Source: Polaribacter sp. Hel1_33_78 (lineage in GTDB: Bacteria; Bacteroidota; Bacteroidia; Flavobacteriales; Flavobacteriaceae). Taken from it: a DNA stretch of 64,000 nt. A program made the position numbers and the translations under genes. The stretch spans positions 2,274,001 through 2,338,000 of the forward strand of contig NZ_LT629794.1 in the NCBI RefSeq assembly GCF_900106075.1, written 5' to 3'. Below the pieces are notes generated by a model. That model was not told the origin of the DNA. It made no database searches and worked only from the letters and a program-made list of their open reading frames with translations. Below are positions 7,093 through 15,799 of the stretch, piece after piece (position 1 is the stretch's first letter; each line of letters opens with the position of its first letter).

Positions 7093-9180
7093 ATGAGAGT
7101 TAAAAAGTTTATTTTAATACTAATACTCTATTCTTCAGGGATTAGCCTAAACGCTCAAACCGAACTCGACTCATTATACGCAATATGGCAAGACAATGCT
7201 CAATTAGACTCAGTTCGCACGAAGGCTTACTATAACTATATATGGAAAGGATTTCTGTATTCTAAGCCAGATTCCGCTCTCATTCTGGCAAAAAATCTTG
7301 TAAAATATGGAGCAGATAAAAAATATCCTAAAGCCAAAAATTTCGGCTATAACATTCAAGGCATTGTTTACAAAAATAAAAGTGATTATACCAAAGCCAT
7401 GGAATTTCAAGAAAAGAGCTTAGCACTTTATAAAAAAGAAGGTGACAAAGAAAATATTGCTAGTACGCTTCATAATATGGCCATTATTTATAGAAGAACA
7501 GGTAATCACGTAAAAGCACTCGAGTATTACAATCAAAGTATCATGATTAATAAGTCGATTAATAACCAAAAAGGAATTGCCAATTCCCTTGCAGGCATTG
7601 GTGTTATTTATTCGAAGCAAGGTAATTACCCAAAAGCCATCACTTATATTGATGAGGGGCTTAAAATCAATGAACAGCTTGGAGACCAAACGGGTATTGC
7701 AGATTTTCAGATCAATATTGGTAGCGTTTATCTTGAACAAGGTGATGATGTTAAAGCCTTAGAGTATTTTAATGAAAGTTTGAATTTTTATAAAGAACAA
7801 GACAACCTATATAGGCTATCAGAAATCTTAAATAATATTGGACTTACATCTCAAAATCAAGGAGATTATGACCAAGCTTTGAGTTATTTCAATCAAAATA
7901 AAACCATTAATGAACGACTCGATAATAAAATTGGTATTGCTAATGACCTCAACGCTATAGGTCTTGTTTACGATAATCTTGGTGACGATAAAAAGGCCTT
8001 GGACTATTACAATCAAAGCTTTAAAATTCAAAAAGAATTTAGGGATAAAAATGGTATGGCTAGATCCAAAATAAATATTGGAGGAGTTTATCTTACCCAA
8101 AGCAACTACTCTAAATCTGTAGATAATTGCCAAAAAGGGTACCAATTGGCGTTATCTGTTAATGATCTTATGGCGCAAAGGGATGCTTGCAAATGCCTAT
8201 ACGATGCTTTCAAAGCAAAACGTAAAGCAAATGAAGCTTTATTTTATATGGAAAAAATAAGGCTGCTTGATGACAGTCTTAATCTCAAAGAAACCGCAAC
8301 AAAACTTCAGCAAATGGAGTTTAAAAAGGCAATATTAGCCGATAGTTTGGAATTCTCAAAAAAGCAAGCGATTGGAAAAATGAAATTAGAGAAATCTGAA
8401 AACACCAAGCGAGCATGGATTATTGGCGCTGTTTTACTTCTGCTTTTAGCTGGTGTGATCTATTATGGTTACCGGCAAAAGCGAAAAGCAAACAGGTTCT
8501 TAAAAGAGCGTAATGCATTTGAAATAGAGAACAAAAAGAAAGCCATGACTTTATTTAGCCAACAGGTCTCTCCTGAGGTTGCAAAAGAATTACTGTCTGA
8601 TTCTTACAAATCGGGAGCTAATAAAGTGCGAGCCTGTATCATGTTTCTTGATATTAGGGGGTTTACACCATTCTCTGAATCAAGAAATGCAACAGAGATT
8701 AACCAATATCAAAATGACGTTTTTGGCTTTATGATCGATATTATTAGTGCACATAATGGCATCATAAACCAGTTTATGGGAGATGGATTTTTAGCGTCCT
8801 TTGGTGCACCAGCCTCCCCCGGGAATCACAGCCAAAATGCGGTTAATGCGTCCCTAGAAATACTCAAAGAGCTTGAGGACCGCTGTTCATCTGGTCGATT
8901 AATCGATACTAAAATTGGTATTGGATTGCATACAGGAGAAATCGTAACAGGAAATGTGGGTACTGCTCAAAGAAGACAATACTCAGTGACTGGAAACACG
9001 GTCATATTAGCATCACGAATCGAGCAGTTGAACAAGCAGTTTAAATCGGAGTTGCTTTTATCTAAAGAAGTGATTAATGATCTTAATGACATTGAAAACT
9101 ACACTTTTGAATCGCTTGGCTTCATACAACTAAAAGGTAGAACGGAGCCTGTTGAAGTCATTAAAATGGCATCAAGTTAG
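7093..9180 (+). CDS. TPR sensor protein with class III nucleotide cyclase domain
   Basis: A 695-residue protein: signal peptide (about residues 1-22), eight or so tetratricopeptide repeats (about 65-350) outside the membrane, a coiled linker, one membrane segment (WIIGAVLLLLLAGVIYYGY), and a cytoplasmic class III adenylate/guanylate cyclase domain. The metal-binding aspartates are seen in FLDIRGFT and MGDGFLASFG, and the catalytic Arg is kept in ASRIE. The transition-state Asn four residues before that Arg is replaced by Ile (GNTVILASR; usual GDTVNLAAR), so activity is uncertain. ATG 7093 is chosen because the upstream TTG at 7066 lies in the attC box. The head and tail 9-mers of unit 9 match exactly. 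Confidence 0.85.
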   Translation: MRVKKFILILILYSSGISLNAQTELDSLYAIWQDNAQLDSVRTKAYYNYIWKGFLYSKPDSALILAKNLVKYGADKKYPKAKNFGYNIQGIVYKNKSDYTKAMEFQEKSLALYKKEGDKENIASTLHNMAIIYRRTGNHVKALEYYNQSIMINKSINNQKGIANSLAGIGVIYSKQGNYPKAITYIDEGLKINEQLGDQTGIADFQINIGSVYLEQGDDVKALEYFNESLNFYKEQDNLYRLSEILNNIGLTSQNQGDYDQALSYFNQNKTINERLDNKIGIANDLNAIGLVYDNLGDDKKALDYYNQSFKIQKEFRDKNGMARSKINIGGVYLTQSNYSKSVDNCQKGYQLALSVNDLMAQRDACKCLYDAFKAKRKANEALFYMEKIRLLDDSLNLKETATKLQQMEFKKAILADSLEFSKKQAIGKMKLEKSENTKRAWIIGAVLLLLLAGVIYYGYRQKRKANRFLKERNAFEIENKKKAMTLFSQQVSPEVAKELLSDSYKSGANKVRACIMFLDIRGFTPFSESRNATEINQYQNDVFGFMIDIISAHNGIINQFMGDGFLASFGAPASPGNHSQNAVNASLEILKELEDRCSSGRLIDTKIGIGLHTGEIVTGNVGTAQRRQYSVTGNTVILASRIEQLNKQFKSELLLSKEVINDLNDIENYTFESLGFIQLKGRTEPVEVIKMASS

Positions 9181-9573
9181 TTTCAATTATAACATTTTAA
9201 ATTCATTAGCATAAAGGTTTGGCTATTAAGCTTCAGAAAAAAAAATTAAACTTAAAAATTGAGTTTATTTTGATTTTCAAATTCAATATTTGTCGTTTAC
9301 TTACAACTCCAATGTATTAGAAAAAATTATTGCTCTCAACCAACCTTTAAATATCGCAGAAAGCTATAATGTGAAATTTGAAAATGTAATTGATGATTTG
9401 TAAAAATACGTGAGCCCAACAAATTAATTGGATTTACCTACTAAAAATATTGATCGAATTTATTGAAAGAATAATTTTTAGACCATACTTTTAGTGAATA
9501 TTATTTGTGGATGAATAAAGAGACAGAAAGAAATTATTCATATATTAATTTCTTTGATAGAAAATAAAAATAC
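9181..9573. other. Non-coding tail of unit 9 with a decayed coding remnant
   Basis: This 393-base stretch has no intact gene. Near 9263-9403 the + frame reads as a short peptide (LNQPLNIAESYNVKFENVIDDL before TAA), which looks like the end of a degraded gene, but no family is recognisable. It lies inside the same cassette as the cyclase. Confidence 0.35.
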
Positions 9574-9711
9574 TATTGCCAACATCGTATATAAAAAATA
9601 GCGGTTCAGGTGCAAGCCTGAATCGTTTTTGCATTTAATTAAGTATATTGCTTTACGAAAGGTTAGTGCTTCTAAATCCGCTACTTTTCATATACAAAAC
9701 CGTTGTAACCA
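9574..9711 (+). repeat. attC-like site 10, AAAAAATAG family
   Basis: Left box TATTGCCAAC closes unit 9 exactly; right box GTTGTAACCA opens unit 10. Arms GTATATAAAAAATAGCGG and CCGCTACTTTTCATATAC differ from full complement only at two A-C positions. Confidence 0.85.
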
Positions 9712-9807
9712 ATTAAAACATAGATGACGTAAAGATGTCATATAGATTACGACACCAATGCCAATGCTTTTATTTAGCTTTGCTTTCAACAATTAAACAT
9801 CTCTCAA

Positions 9808-10380
9808 TTGAAGAATAAAGATTTAGCAAAAAGAGTAAAAGAATTAAGAAAGCGAAACGGAATGTCACAAGAACTCTTGGCAGAAAATTCTGGATTAAGT
9901 TTGCGGACAGTTCAAAGAATTGAAAATGGAGAAACCCAACCTACCGGAGATTCTATTAAAAGATTATCTAGTGCCTTAAATGTTACACCTAACGAATTAA
10001 TAGATTGGCATATTATTGAAGATAGTAAAGCTTTATTACTATTAAACTTGTCACAACTAGGGTTTATAGCATTTCCATTACTTGGTATATTAATTCCATT
10101 AATTATTTGGACTTCAAAAAAGGATAAGATAAAAGATATAGACCAAGTCGGAAAATCAATTTTAAATTTTCAAATATCTTGGACCTTACTTTTGTTTTTA
10201 TTAGTTATTGGTCTTTTTATTACCTCAAAACTTGAACTTACAACCATTTCTTTTGCTGGAATACTAATAACTATCAGCGCAATGTATTTTCTAAATTTTG
10301 TAGTTGTAATAACTAATACCCTAAAATACCATAATGGCAAATCTGTAAAGTATCCATCAGTATTTAAATTCTTAAGTTAG
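9808..10380 (+). CDS. XRE-family HTH regulator fused to DUF4870-like membrane domain
   Basis: A 190-residue protein. Residues 5-65 form a Cro/CI-type helix-turn-helix (MSQELLAENSGLSLRTVQRIENGETQPT). The rest holds three to four membrane segments resembling DUF4870/Tic20-like proteins, so it is a DNA-binding domain tethered to the membrane. Its C-terminal part resembles the protein at 24798-25421 (SQL/SQFA, LLGILIPLIIW versus LAGIVLPIAMW, and a Y-P-x3-F ending). Start is a TTG at 9808. It is followed after 15 bases by a second membrane gene in the same cassette, probably co-transcribed; the membrane protein may be its target or partner. The 9-mers of unit 10 match exactly. Confidence 0.75.
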   Translation: MKNKDLAKRVKELRKRNGMSQELLAENSGLSLRTVQRIENGETQPTGDSIKRLSSALNVTPNELIDWHIIEDSKALLLLNLSQLGFIAFPLLGILIPLIIWTSKKDKIKDIDQVGKSILNFQISWTLLLFLLVIGLFITSKLELTTISFAGILITISAMYFLNFVVVITNTLKYHNGKSVKYPSVFKFLS

Positions 10381-10395
10381 TTAAATAAAGAACAA

Positions 10396-10980
10396 ATGAA
10401 TAAATCAAACGACAAAGTAACATTGGAACTTGTATTGCGTCAATGCGTTTTTATAATTCTTAATATTTATGCAATATCTAAATTGTTAGGCGGTCAATTC
10501 TATATGAAAGGAAAAATACCTGATGAAATTGCAAATACTACATTAGGAGAAGCTAGTGGATTTTCATTGGCATGGACATTTATGGGACACTCATATTTTT
10601 ATATTTTGTTCATTGGTGTTTTTCAACTTTCAGGAGCTTGGTTTCTATTATGGAATAAAACAAAATTGATAGGAGTATTGATATTAATACCTATAATGGT
10701 AAACATAATTGTATTCGATATTATTTTTCTTGATGTATATCCAGCATTAGCCAATGCCATAATAGTTCTTTTGATGTTATTCTTAATTCTATTTTTCAAT
10801 GGAGAAATAATAAAAGATATTGTCATTAAGCTTACTAACTTCCAATCAAAAACTAGTGTTCCTATTAAAAAAAGATTAATCACTTTTGGAATTACTATCT
10901 TGTTTATTATATTAATTTTCAGTTTTGATTCATTCATTGAATACTGGCTTGGAGCTAGTAAAGAAAAAATAATAGAATAA
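10396..10980 (+). CDS. DoxX-like integral membrane protein
   Basis: A 194-residue membrane protein with four central helices in a DoxX-like order (a first helix followed by a Gly-rich LGGQFY loop, then FMGHSYFYILFIGVFQLSGAWFLL) plus a fifth C-terminal helix (FGITILFIILIFSFDSFIEYWLG). DoxX proteins have been tied to quinone or thiol redox, but nothing here fixes a function. It is the second gene of unit 10, 15 bases after the XRE-membrane gene, so a two-gene operon carried as one cassette. Confidence 0.65.
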   Translation: MNKSNDKVTLELVLRQCVFIILNIYAISKLLGGQFYMKGKIPDEIANTTLGEASGFSLAWTFMGHSYFYILFIGVFQLSGAWFLLWNKTKLIGVLILIPIMVNIIVFDIIFLDVYPALANAIIVLLMLFLILFFNGEIIKDIVIKLTNFQSKTSVPIKKRLITFGITILFIILIFSFDSFIEYWLGASKEKIIE

Positions 10981-10984
10981 TAAC

Positions 10985-11122
10985 TGGTTACAACACCTTG
11001 TATAATTAATTGCTAGTTTTAGCTAATTTACGAAAGTCCTCGCGGACCTTCTATTTGGTTTATATTTACTAAATTAGTTGCTTAAATCACGTAACTAATC
11101 TTATACAACAACGTTAGCAAAA
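10985..11122 (+). repeat. attC-like site 11, long family
   Basis: Left box TGGTTACAAC closes unit 10 exactly (TTGTAACCA); right box GTTAGCAAAA opens unit 11. The inner hairpin is GAAAGTCC/GGACCTTC with one mismatch. Confidence 0.85.
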
Positions 11123-11137
11123 ACAAATAGTACCAAA

Positions 11138-12541
11138 ATGAAATATAAAATAATAACTATTTCTATTGTCCTATTTTCTCTATTAGGATGCAAGCTGGAG
11201 GGAGAAAAAAAGGTAGTAACTCAGAATGAGCAAACAATGGATCAAAATGAAATAAAACGCATTGCAAAAGAAACTTACATCGCCTTATTTCCTCTTGTAT
11301 ATAATTATGGTACGATGTACAATCAAGCAATTAATAAGAATGCACCAGAATACATAGGAGGATTTGGAGTCTACAAACACTATGGTTTATCTACTCCAGA
11401 TAATAAGGACATTCCAACACCAAATAATAATACGCCCTATTCTTGGGCATGGGTTGATTTGCGCTCTGAACCGTGGGTATTGACCATGCCTCCCTCAGAT
11501 GGTAATCGATATTATGTGTGTCAATGGGACGATATGTGGGGGTACGTAATTGATGCACCAGGCTCAATAATAGATGGACAAGACGGCGGGAATTACCTAT
11601 TAACTACAAAAGACTTTGACAGACCAATTCCGAAAGGTATTAAGCGTGCGATTAATTCGGAATCTCAGTTTATTGGAACTTTAACTAGAACCGGAGTAAA
11701 TGGTCAAGATGACATCCCAGCGATGGAGTATATACAAAATGGATATATTCTGCAACCATTGAGTTCATACATTGGATCTGAACCTAAAATAATAACAGAA
11801 AATATAAATTGGATTAGCTATGAATCGAGTGACTTAAAGAACATCAATTTCTTTAAGTACGCAAATTTTATGCTAGACTATATCATCCCAAATAAAGCAG
11901 ATCAAACGATGCTTGAAAATGCAAAAAAAATTGGTATTGAAGCTGGCAGGGAATGGCAACTGGATAAAATGGACAGTTCATTTGCGCGAGCGATTAATAC
12001 TGGCATAGAAGAAGCTCTTAAAGAAATTGATCAGCAGATAGCTATTACAAATGACGGTAAAAAGCTATTTAACACAAGAGAAATTATAGGTGAAGATTAT
12101 TTAAATAGAACTGTTGGAGTAATTGTTGGGCAATTTGGGAATTACCCTTCTCAGGCTATGTATCCTAGCTTTAAAACCGACATTAAAGGCGAATTACTTG
12201 ATGGAAGTAAAAAGAATTATTCAATAACTTTCTCTGCTGATGAATTACCAAAGTCTGACTATTTCTGGTCTTTTACAATGTACGATCTTCCAAATCGATT
12301 TTTGGTTGAAAACTCAATAAACAGATACAGCATAGGTAGTCAAACTAAATCATTGAAAAAGGATAAAGACGGTTCGATGACCATTTATTTCCAAACAGAC
12401 TCTCCTGGTGCAAATAAAGAAGGTAATTGGTTACCTACTCCTGAAGGACCTTTCTACACTGTATTGCGCATTTATGGTCCTGATGACAATGTATTAAATG
12501 GATCTTATAAATTGCCAGAAATAATAGAAGTTCAAAATTAA
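11138..12541 (+). CDS. DUF1254/DUF1214 domain lipoprotein
   Basis: A 467-residue lipoprotein (lipobox LLGC, Cys18). The N-terminal half has the DUF1254 pattern (YPLVYNYGTMY-type segment, PNNNTPYSWAWVDLRSEPWVLTMP, RYYVCQWDDMWGY) and the C-terminal part DUF1214 (YFWSFTMYDLPNRFLVENSINRYSIG, ending in PGANKEGNWLPTPEGPF). Such proteins are widespread in marine bacteria and of unknown biochemical function, though some are carried near toxin or aromatic-compound genes. It is the sole gene of unit 11 (head TTAGCAAAA, tail ATTTGCTAA). Confidence 0.8.
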   Translation: MKYKIITISIVLFSLLGCKLEGEKKVVTQNEQTMDQNEIKRIAKETYIALFPLVYNYGTMYNQAINKNAPEYIGGFGVYKHYGLSTPDNKDIPTPNNNTPYSWAWVDLRSEPWVLTMPPSDGNRYYVCQWDDMWGYVIDAPGSIIDGQDGGNYLLTTKDFDRPIPKGIKRAINSESQFIGTLTRTGVNGQDDIPAMEYIQNGYILQPLSSYIGSEPKIITENINWISYESSDLKNINFFKYANFMLDYIIPNKADQTMLENAKKIGIEAGREWQLDKMDSSFARAINTGIEEALKEIDQQIAITNDGKKLFNTREIIGEDYLNRTVGVIVGQFGNYPSQAMYPSFKTDIKGELLDGSKKNYSITFSADELPKSDYFWSFTMYDLPNRFLVENSINRYSIGSQTKSLKKDKDGSMTIYFQTDSPGANKEGNWLPTPEGPFYTVLRIYGPDDNVLNGSYKLPEIIEVQN

Positions 12542-12571
12542 GAGAGATTATTTTGAATCAGATAAAAAAGC

Positions 12572-12629
12572 ATTTGCTAACAAAACCTAAACTGCATTGA
12601 AACGCAGTTTAGCCAAACCGTTGCCAACC
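12572..12629 (+). repeat. attC-like site 12, short CTAAACTGC family
   Basis: Left box ATTTGCTAAC, right box GTTGCCAACC, stem CTAAACTGC/GCAGTTTAG. It is nearly identical in its interior to the site at 29345-29403. Confidence 0.8.
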
Positions 12630-12647
12630 ATTAGATGAAAATTGCGA

Positions 12648-13568
12648 ATGAAAGAATATTTCCTACTTCGATTTAAAATGCTAAACAGGAAAATGATTGA
12701 TTTCGGACTTCCTCTTTTGATTGGATATACACTTTTACCATTTGTATTTGTTTTATTATCTAATTACTTATTTGAAAAAACAGAATTTGCTAATTATATT
12801 TACGGATTACTTGCAGTAAGTTTCGTTTCAAAATTAAGTGAACCAAAAAGAAATGATTTTTTAAAATCTATATTTAATAAATACAATTACAAAAAATTGA
12901 GAATATTAGAAAATATTATCTATTGTTTGCCTTTTACTCTTTTTTTAATTTATCAAAAACAATTTCTCTTTTCTGTAATATTAAATTTATGTGTCACTAT
13001 TATAATGTTGTTCAACTTTAGCACAAATCTAAATGTAACAATTCCAACACCATTCAGTAAAAATCCTTTTGAATTTACTGTTGGCTTTAGAAAGACATTT
13101 TATGTTTTTCCAATAGCTTATTTCTTAACTTATATTTCAGTCACAGTTGGAAATTTTAACCTCGGTGTTTTTTCTATGCTATTAATTGGAATTACTTGCT
13201 TTTCCTATTATTCAAAAACAGAAAACGAATATTTTGTTTGGAATTACAATTTATCCTCAAAAGAATTTTTATTAGAAAAAATGAAAACGTGCTTAACCTA
13301 TTTTTCAATTTTAAGTTTACCAATTATAATTACATTAGGGATTTCATTTTTTAATCAAATAGATATTTTAATTGTTTTTATTTTTTTATGTTATGCTTAT
13401 CTCACGACAATAATTTTTGCTAAATATTCATCTTTCCCAAATGAAATGAATATGTCAAAAGTAATTTTAATTGGATTAAGTTTTATGTTTCCGCCAATAC
13501 TTTTAATATTTATTCCTCTTTTTTATTCTCAATCTATTAAAAAATTAAATACCATTTTAAATGATTAA
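12648..13568 (+). CDS. Multi-pass membrane protein, likely ABC exporter permease subunit
   Basis: A hydrophobic protein of about 306 residues with roughly eight membrane helices and no soluble domain. Its stop overlaps the start of an ABC ATPase by 8 bases, so the two are translationally coupled and it is best read as the permease of that transporter. No sequence family is obvious, as is common for small Bacteroidota ABC-2-like exporters. ATG at 12648 is preferred to a TTG two codons upstream. An ATG at 12635 in another frame sits in a leader also seen upstream of the gene at 1208. Confidence 0.7.
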   Translation: MKEYFLLRFKMLNRKMIDFGLPLLIGYTLLPFVFVLLSNYLFEKTEFANYIYGLLAVSFVSKLSEPKRNDFLKSIFNKYNYKKLRILENIIYCLPFTLFLIYQKQFLFSVILNLCVTIIMLFNFSTNLNVTIPTPFSKNPFEFTVGFRKTFYVFPIAYFLTYISVTVGNFNLGVFSMLLIGITCFSYYSKTENEYFVWNYNLSSKEFLLEKMKTCLTYFSILSLPIIITLGISFFNQIDILIVFIFLCYAYLTTIIFAKYSSFPNEMNMSKVILIGLSFMFPPILLIFIPLFYSQSIKKLNTILND

Positions 13569-14241
13569 AATTAAAAAATTATCAAAGTTTTATGGTAAAA
13601 ATCAAGTTCTAAATTCAATAGATTTAGAATTTGAAAAAGGAAAAATATATGGCATTGTTGGAGAAAACGGAGCAGGAAAAACAACACTATTTAGATGTAT
13701 TTCAGGACTTGAAAATTATAAAGGAAATATCTCATCTGACTATACTAAATTAAAAGACCATTTAGGACTTTTATTAACAGAACCGTTCTTTTTCTCTAAA
13801 ATTACTGGAAAAGAATATATACAACTTCTTGCCAACACAAGACAAATAGAATTATCCAATATTGAGAACAAAAACATATTTGATTTGCCGTTAAATCAGT
13901 ACGCTTCTACTTATTCCACAGGAATGAAAAAGAAATTGGCTTTAACTGCTATTCTTTTGCAACAAAACGATGTTTTTATTCTGGACGAACCTTTTAATGG
14001 CGTTGATATACAAAGTAATTTAATTATAACTGAAATTATAAAAAGGTTTAAAGAATTAGAAAAAACAGTAATTATTTCTTCTCACATATTTTCAACTTTA
14101 GCGGATACTTGTGATGAAATTCATTTAATGAAAAACGGAGAAATTATAAAGAAAGTAAAACAAGTAGATTTTAATAATCTCGAAAAGGAAATGAAAGAAT
14201 TTACAGTCGGAAATAGAATTAACAAACTTGAGTTGAAATAA
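13561..14241 (+). CDS. ABC transporter ATP-binding protein
   Basis: This 226-residue ATPase has all NBD motifs: Walker A GENGAGKTTL (about residues 34-43), signature STGMKKKLALTA, Walker B VFILDEPFNGVD and switch His in SSHIF. It energises export or membrane remodelling by the permease encoded just upstream, with which it overlaps by 8 bases. The pair fills unit 12, whose head TTGCCAACC and tail GGTTTGCAA differ at one base. The C-terminus is short, with no regulatory extension. The substrate is unknown. Confidence 0.85.
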   Translation: MIKIKKLSKFYGKNQVLNSIDLEFEKGKIYGIVGENGAGKTTLFRCISGLENYKGNISSDYTKLKDHLGLLLTEPFFFSKITGKEYIQLLANTRQIELSNIENKNIFDLPLNQYASTYSTGMKKKLALTAILLQQNDVFILDEPFNGVDIQSNLIITEIIKRFKELEKTVIISSHIFSTLADTCDEIHLMKNGEIIKKVKQVDFNNLEKEMKEFTVGNRINKLELK

Positions 14242-14246
14242 ATAAC

Positions 14247-14386
14247 GGTTTGCAACACCACATATAATTTATTGCTGGCTTCTTACCTACTAGCGAAAGT
14301 CCTCTCGGACTTTCTTTGTCCGTTATTATTTACTAAATTAGTTGCTCGAAACACACAACAAACCATATACAAACACGTTAGCCCTA
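14247..14386 (+). repeat. attC-like site 13, long family
   Basis: Left box GGTTTGCAAC; right box GTTAGCCCTA. Inner hairpin GAAAGTCCTCTCGGACTTTC. Confidence 0.8.
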
Positions 14387-14401
14387 ATTAAAAAAAACTG
14401 T

Positions 14402-15646
14402 ATGCAAAAATTCAAACAATCAACTTTGACATTTTTATTCATTTTAATATCAATTCCAATCTTAAATGCTCAAGTTAAGGATTGTAGCTGTAAAACAGAC
14501 TTAGAATTTTTAAATCAGAAAATTGAGCAAACACCTTCATATAAAGTAAATAAGGAGAATTATAAGTTGGAGTATGCTAAGACAAAAAAAAGCATAGAAA
14601 ATTTAAATTCTGGTTACGATTGTTTTCTTCAATTGAATAAATTAATGTTATCACTAAATGATAGACATTGTAATCTATATGGAATAAACAAAGGATTAGA
14701 TGAAGAATCAAAAAAAGATACATCTAAATTTGAAGAATTTAAAGTATCAAATCTTTATAATGTTTACCCAAGACCTGAAATAAATTTAGATAGCCTAAAG
14801 AAATCGTTAAAGCAGAAAGCTACTGCCTCTATTGAAGGTGTTTACTACAGAAAAGGGTATTTGACGCTAGGAGTATATAAAACGATAAATAGTAATGATT
14901 ACAGAGCAATTATTTTAGAATCTGAAATGGATGTTTGGGAAGTTGGAGAAGTAATTTACACTTTAGTTCCTTACGGTAACAATTATTTATTAGCTGTTGG
15001 TGGAAGTCTGTACAGTAAAAGAATGATATCTTATGGCGAGAGGATTGAAAACGGTGTTTTCCTAACTATGCAATTTCAAAAAGATAATTCAAAAGCTAAT
15101 AATTCCATTTCATTATATCCAGAATCTACCTATTTAAGAAAGGAAATATCGCCTGAAACTACTTATTTAAAAATAGGTAGTTTCAACTCTTGGAATCCTA
15201 CACTTTCTGAGGCATATAAATTTTACAAATCTCTAGAAGGAACTTTGACAAAGAACAATCTAATTCTTGACTTACGAGATAATGGTGGTGGTGGAGATAG
15301 AAACTCTAAAGGATTGTATAAAATATTGAAAAAATATATTAAAAAAAATAATGTTTACGTTTTGGTTAATCATAGAACCGCAAGTAATGCAGAACAGTTT
15401 GTATATAAACTAAATGATTTTGGAAATTGTACAATCCTCGGAAATAGAACAAGTGGAACAGCAACGTACGAAAAAGTAAACTCTAATTACAATCTACCTT
15501 GTGAAAATTACATTGTAGTTCTAACATCTAAAAAGCATATTAAGTATCTAAAATTAGAATCTATGGGCCTTGAACCAGATATAAAACTGGCAGTTGAAAA
15601 TGATTGGATGATACAAGTACAAAACTATATCGAGAGAAATAACTAG
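14402..15646 (+). CDS. Secreted S41 family (C-terminal-processing-like) peptidase
   Basis: A 414-residue protein with a signal peptide (cut near LNAQ, about residue 24). The C-terminal third is a peptidase S41 domain: NLILDLRDNGGG, then the presumed nucleophile Ser in TASNAEQF and NRTSGTATYE. It lacks an obvious PDZ domain, like many Bacteroidota S41 paralogues of unknown substrate. Start at ATG 14402; an upstream TTG at 14342 lies in the attC-like site. The TAG stop (15644-15646) is itself the first three bases of the next site's left box, so gene end and recombination site overlap. Head TTAGCCCTA and tail TAGGGCTAA of unit 13 match exactly. Confidence 0.8.
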   Translation: MQKFKQSTLTFLFILISIPILNAQVKDCSCKTDLEFLNQKIEQTPSYKVNKENYKLEYAKTKKSIENLNSGYDCFLQLNKLMLSLNDRHCNLYGINKGLDEESKKDTSKFEEFKVSNLYNVYPRPEINLDSLKKSLKQKATASIEGVYYRKGYLTLGVYKTINSNDYRAIILESEMDVWEVGEVIYTLVPYGNNYLLAVGGSLYSKRMISYGERIENGVFLTMQFQKDNSKANNSISLYPESTYLRKEISPETTYLKIGSFNSWNPTLSEAYKFYKSLEGTLTKNNLILDLRDNGGGGDRNSKGLYKILKKYIKKNNVYVLVNHRTASNAEQFVYKLNDFGNCTILGNRTSGTATYEKVNSNYNLPCENYIVVLTSKKHIKYLKLESMGLEPDIKLAVENDWMIQVQNYIERNN

Positions 15647-15782
15647 GGCTAACAACGTATAAAATTAATTGCTGGTAAAAGCCTATTTACGAAAGTCCTC
15701 GCGGACCTTCTATTTGGTTTGTATTTACTAAATTAGTTGCTTAAACCACGCAACAAAATCGTACACAAAACCGTTGTATGCA
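15644..15782 (+). repeat. attC-like site 14, long family
   Basis: Left box TAGGGCTAAC matches unit 13's head exactly and includes the stop codon of the S41 gene. Right box GTTGTATGCA. Confidence 0.85.
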
Positions 15783-15799
15783 ATTAAAAAAAAACTCAA

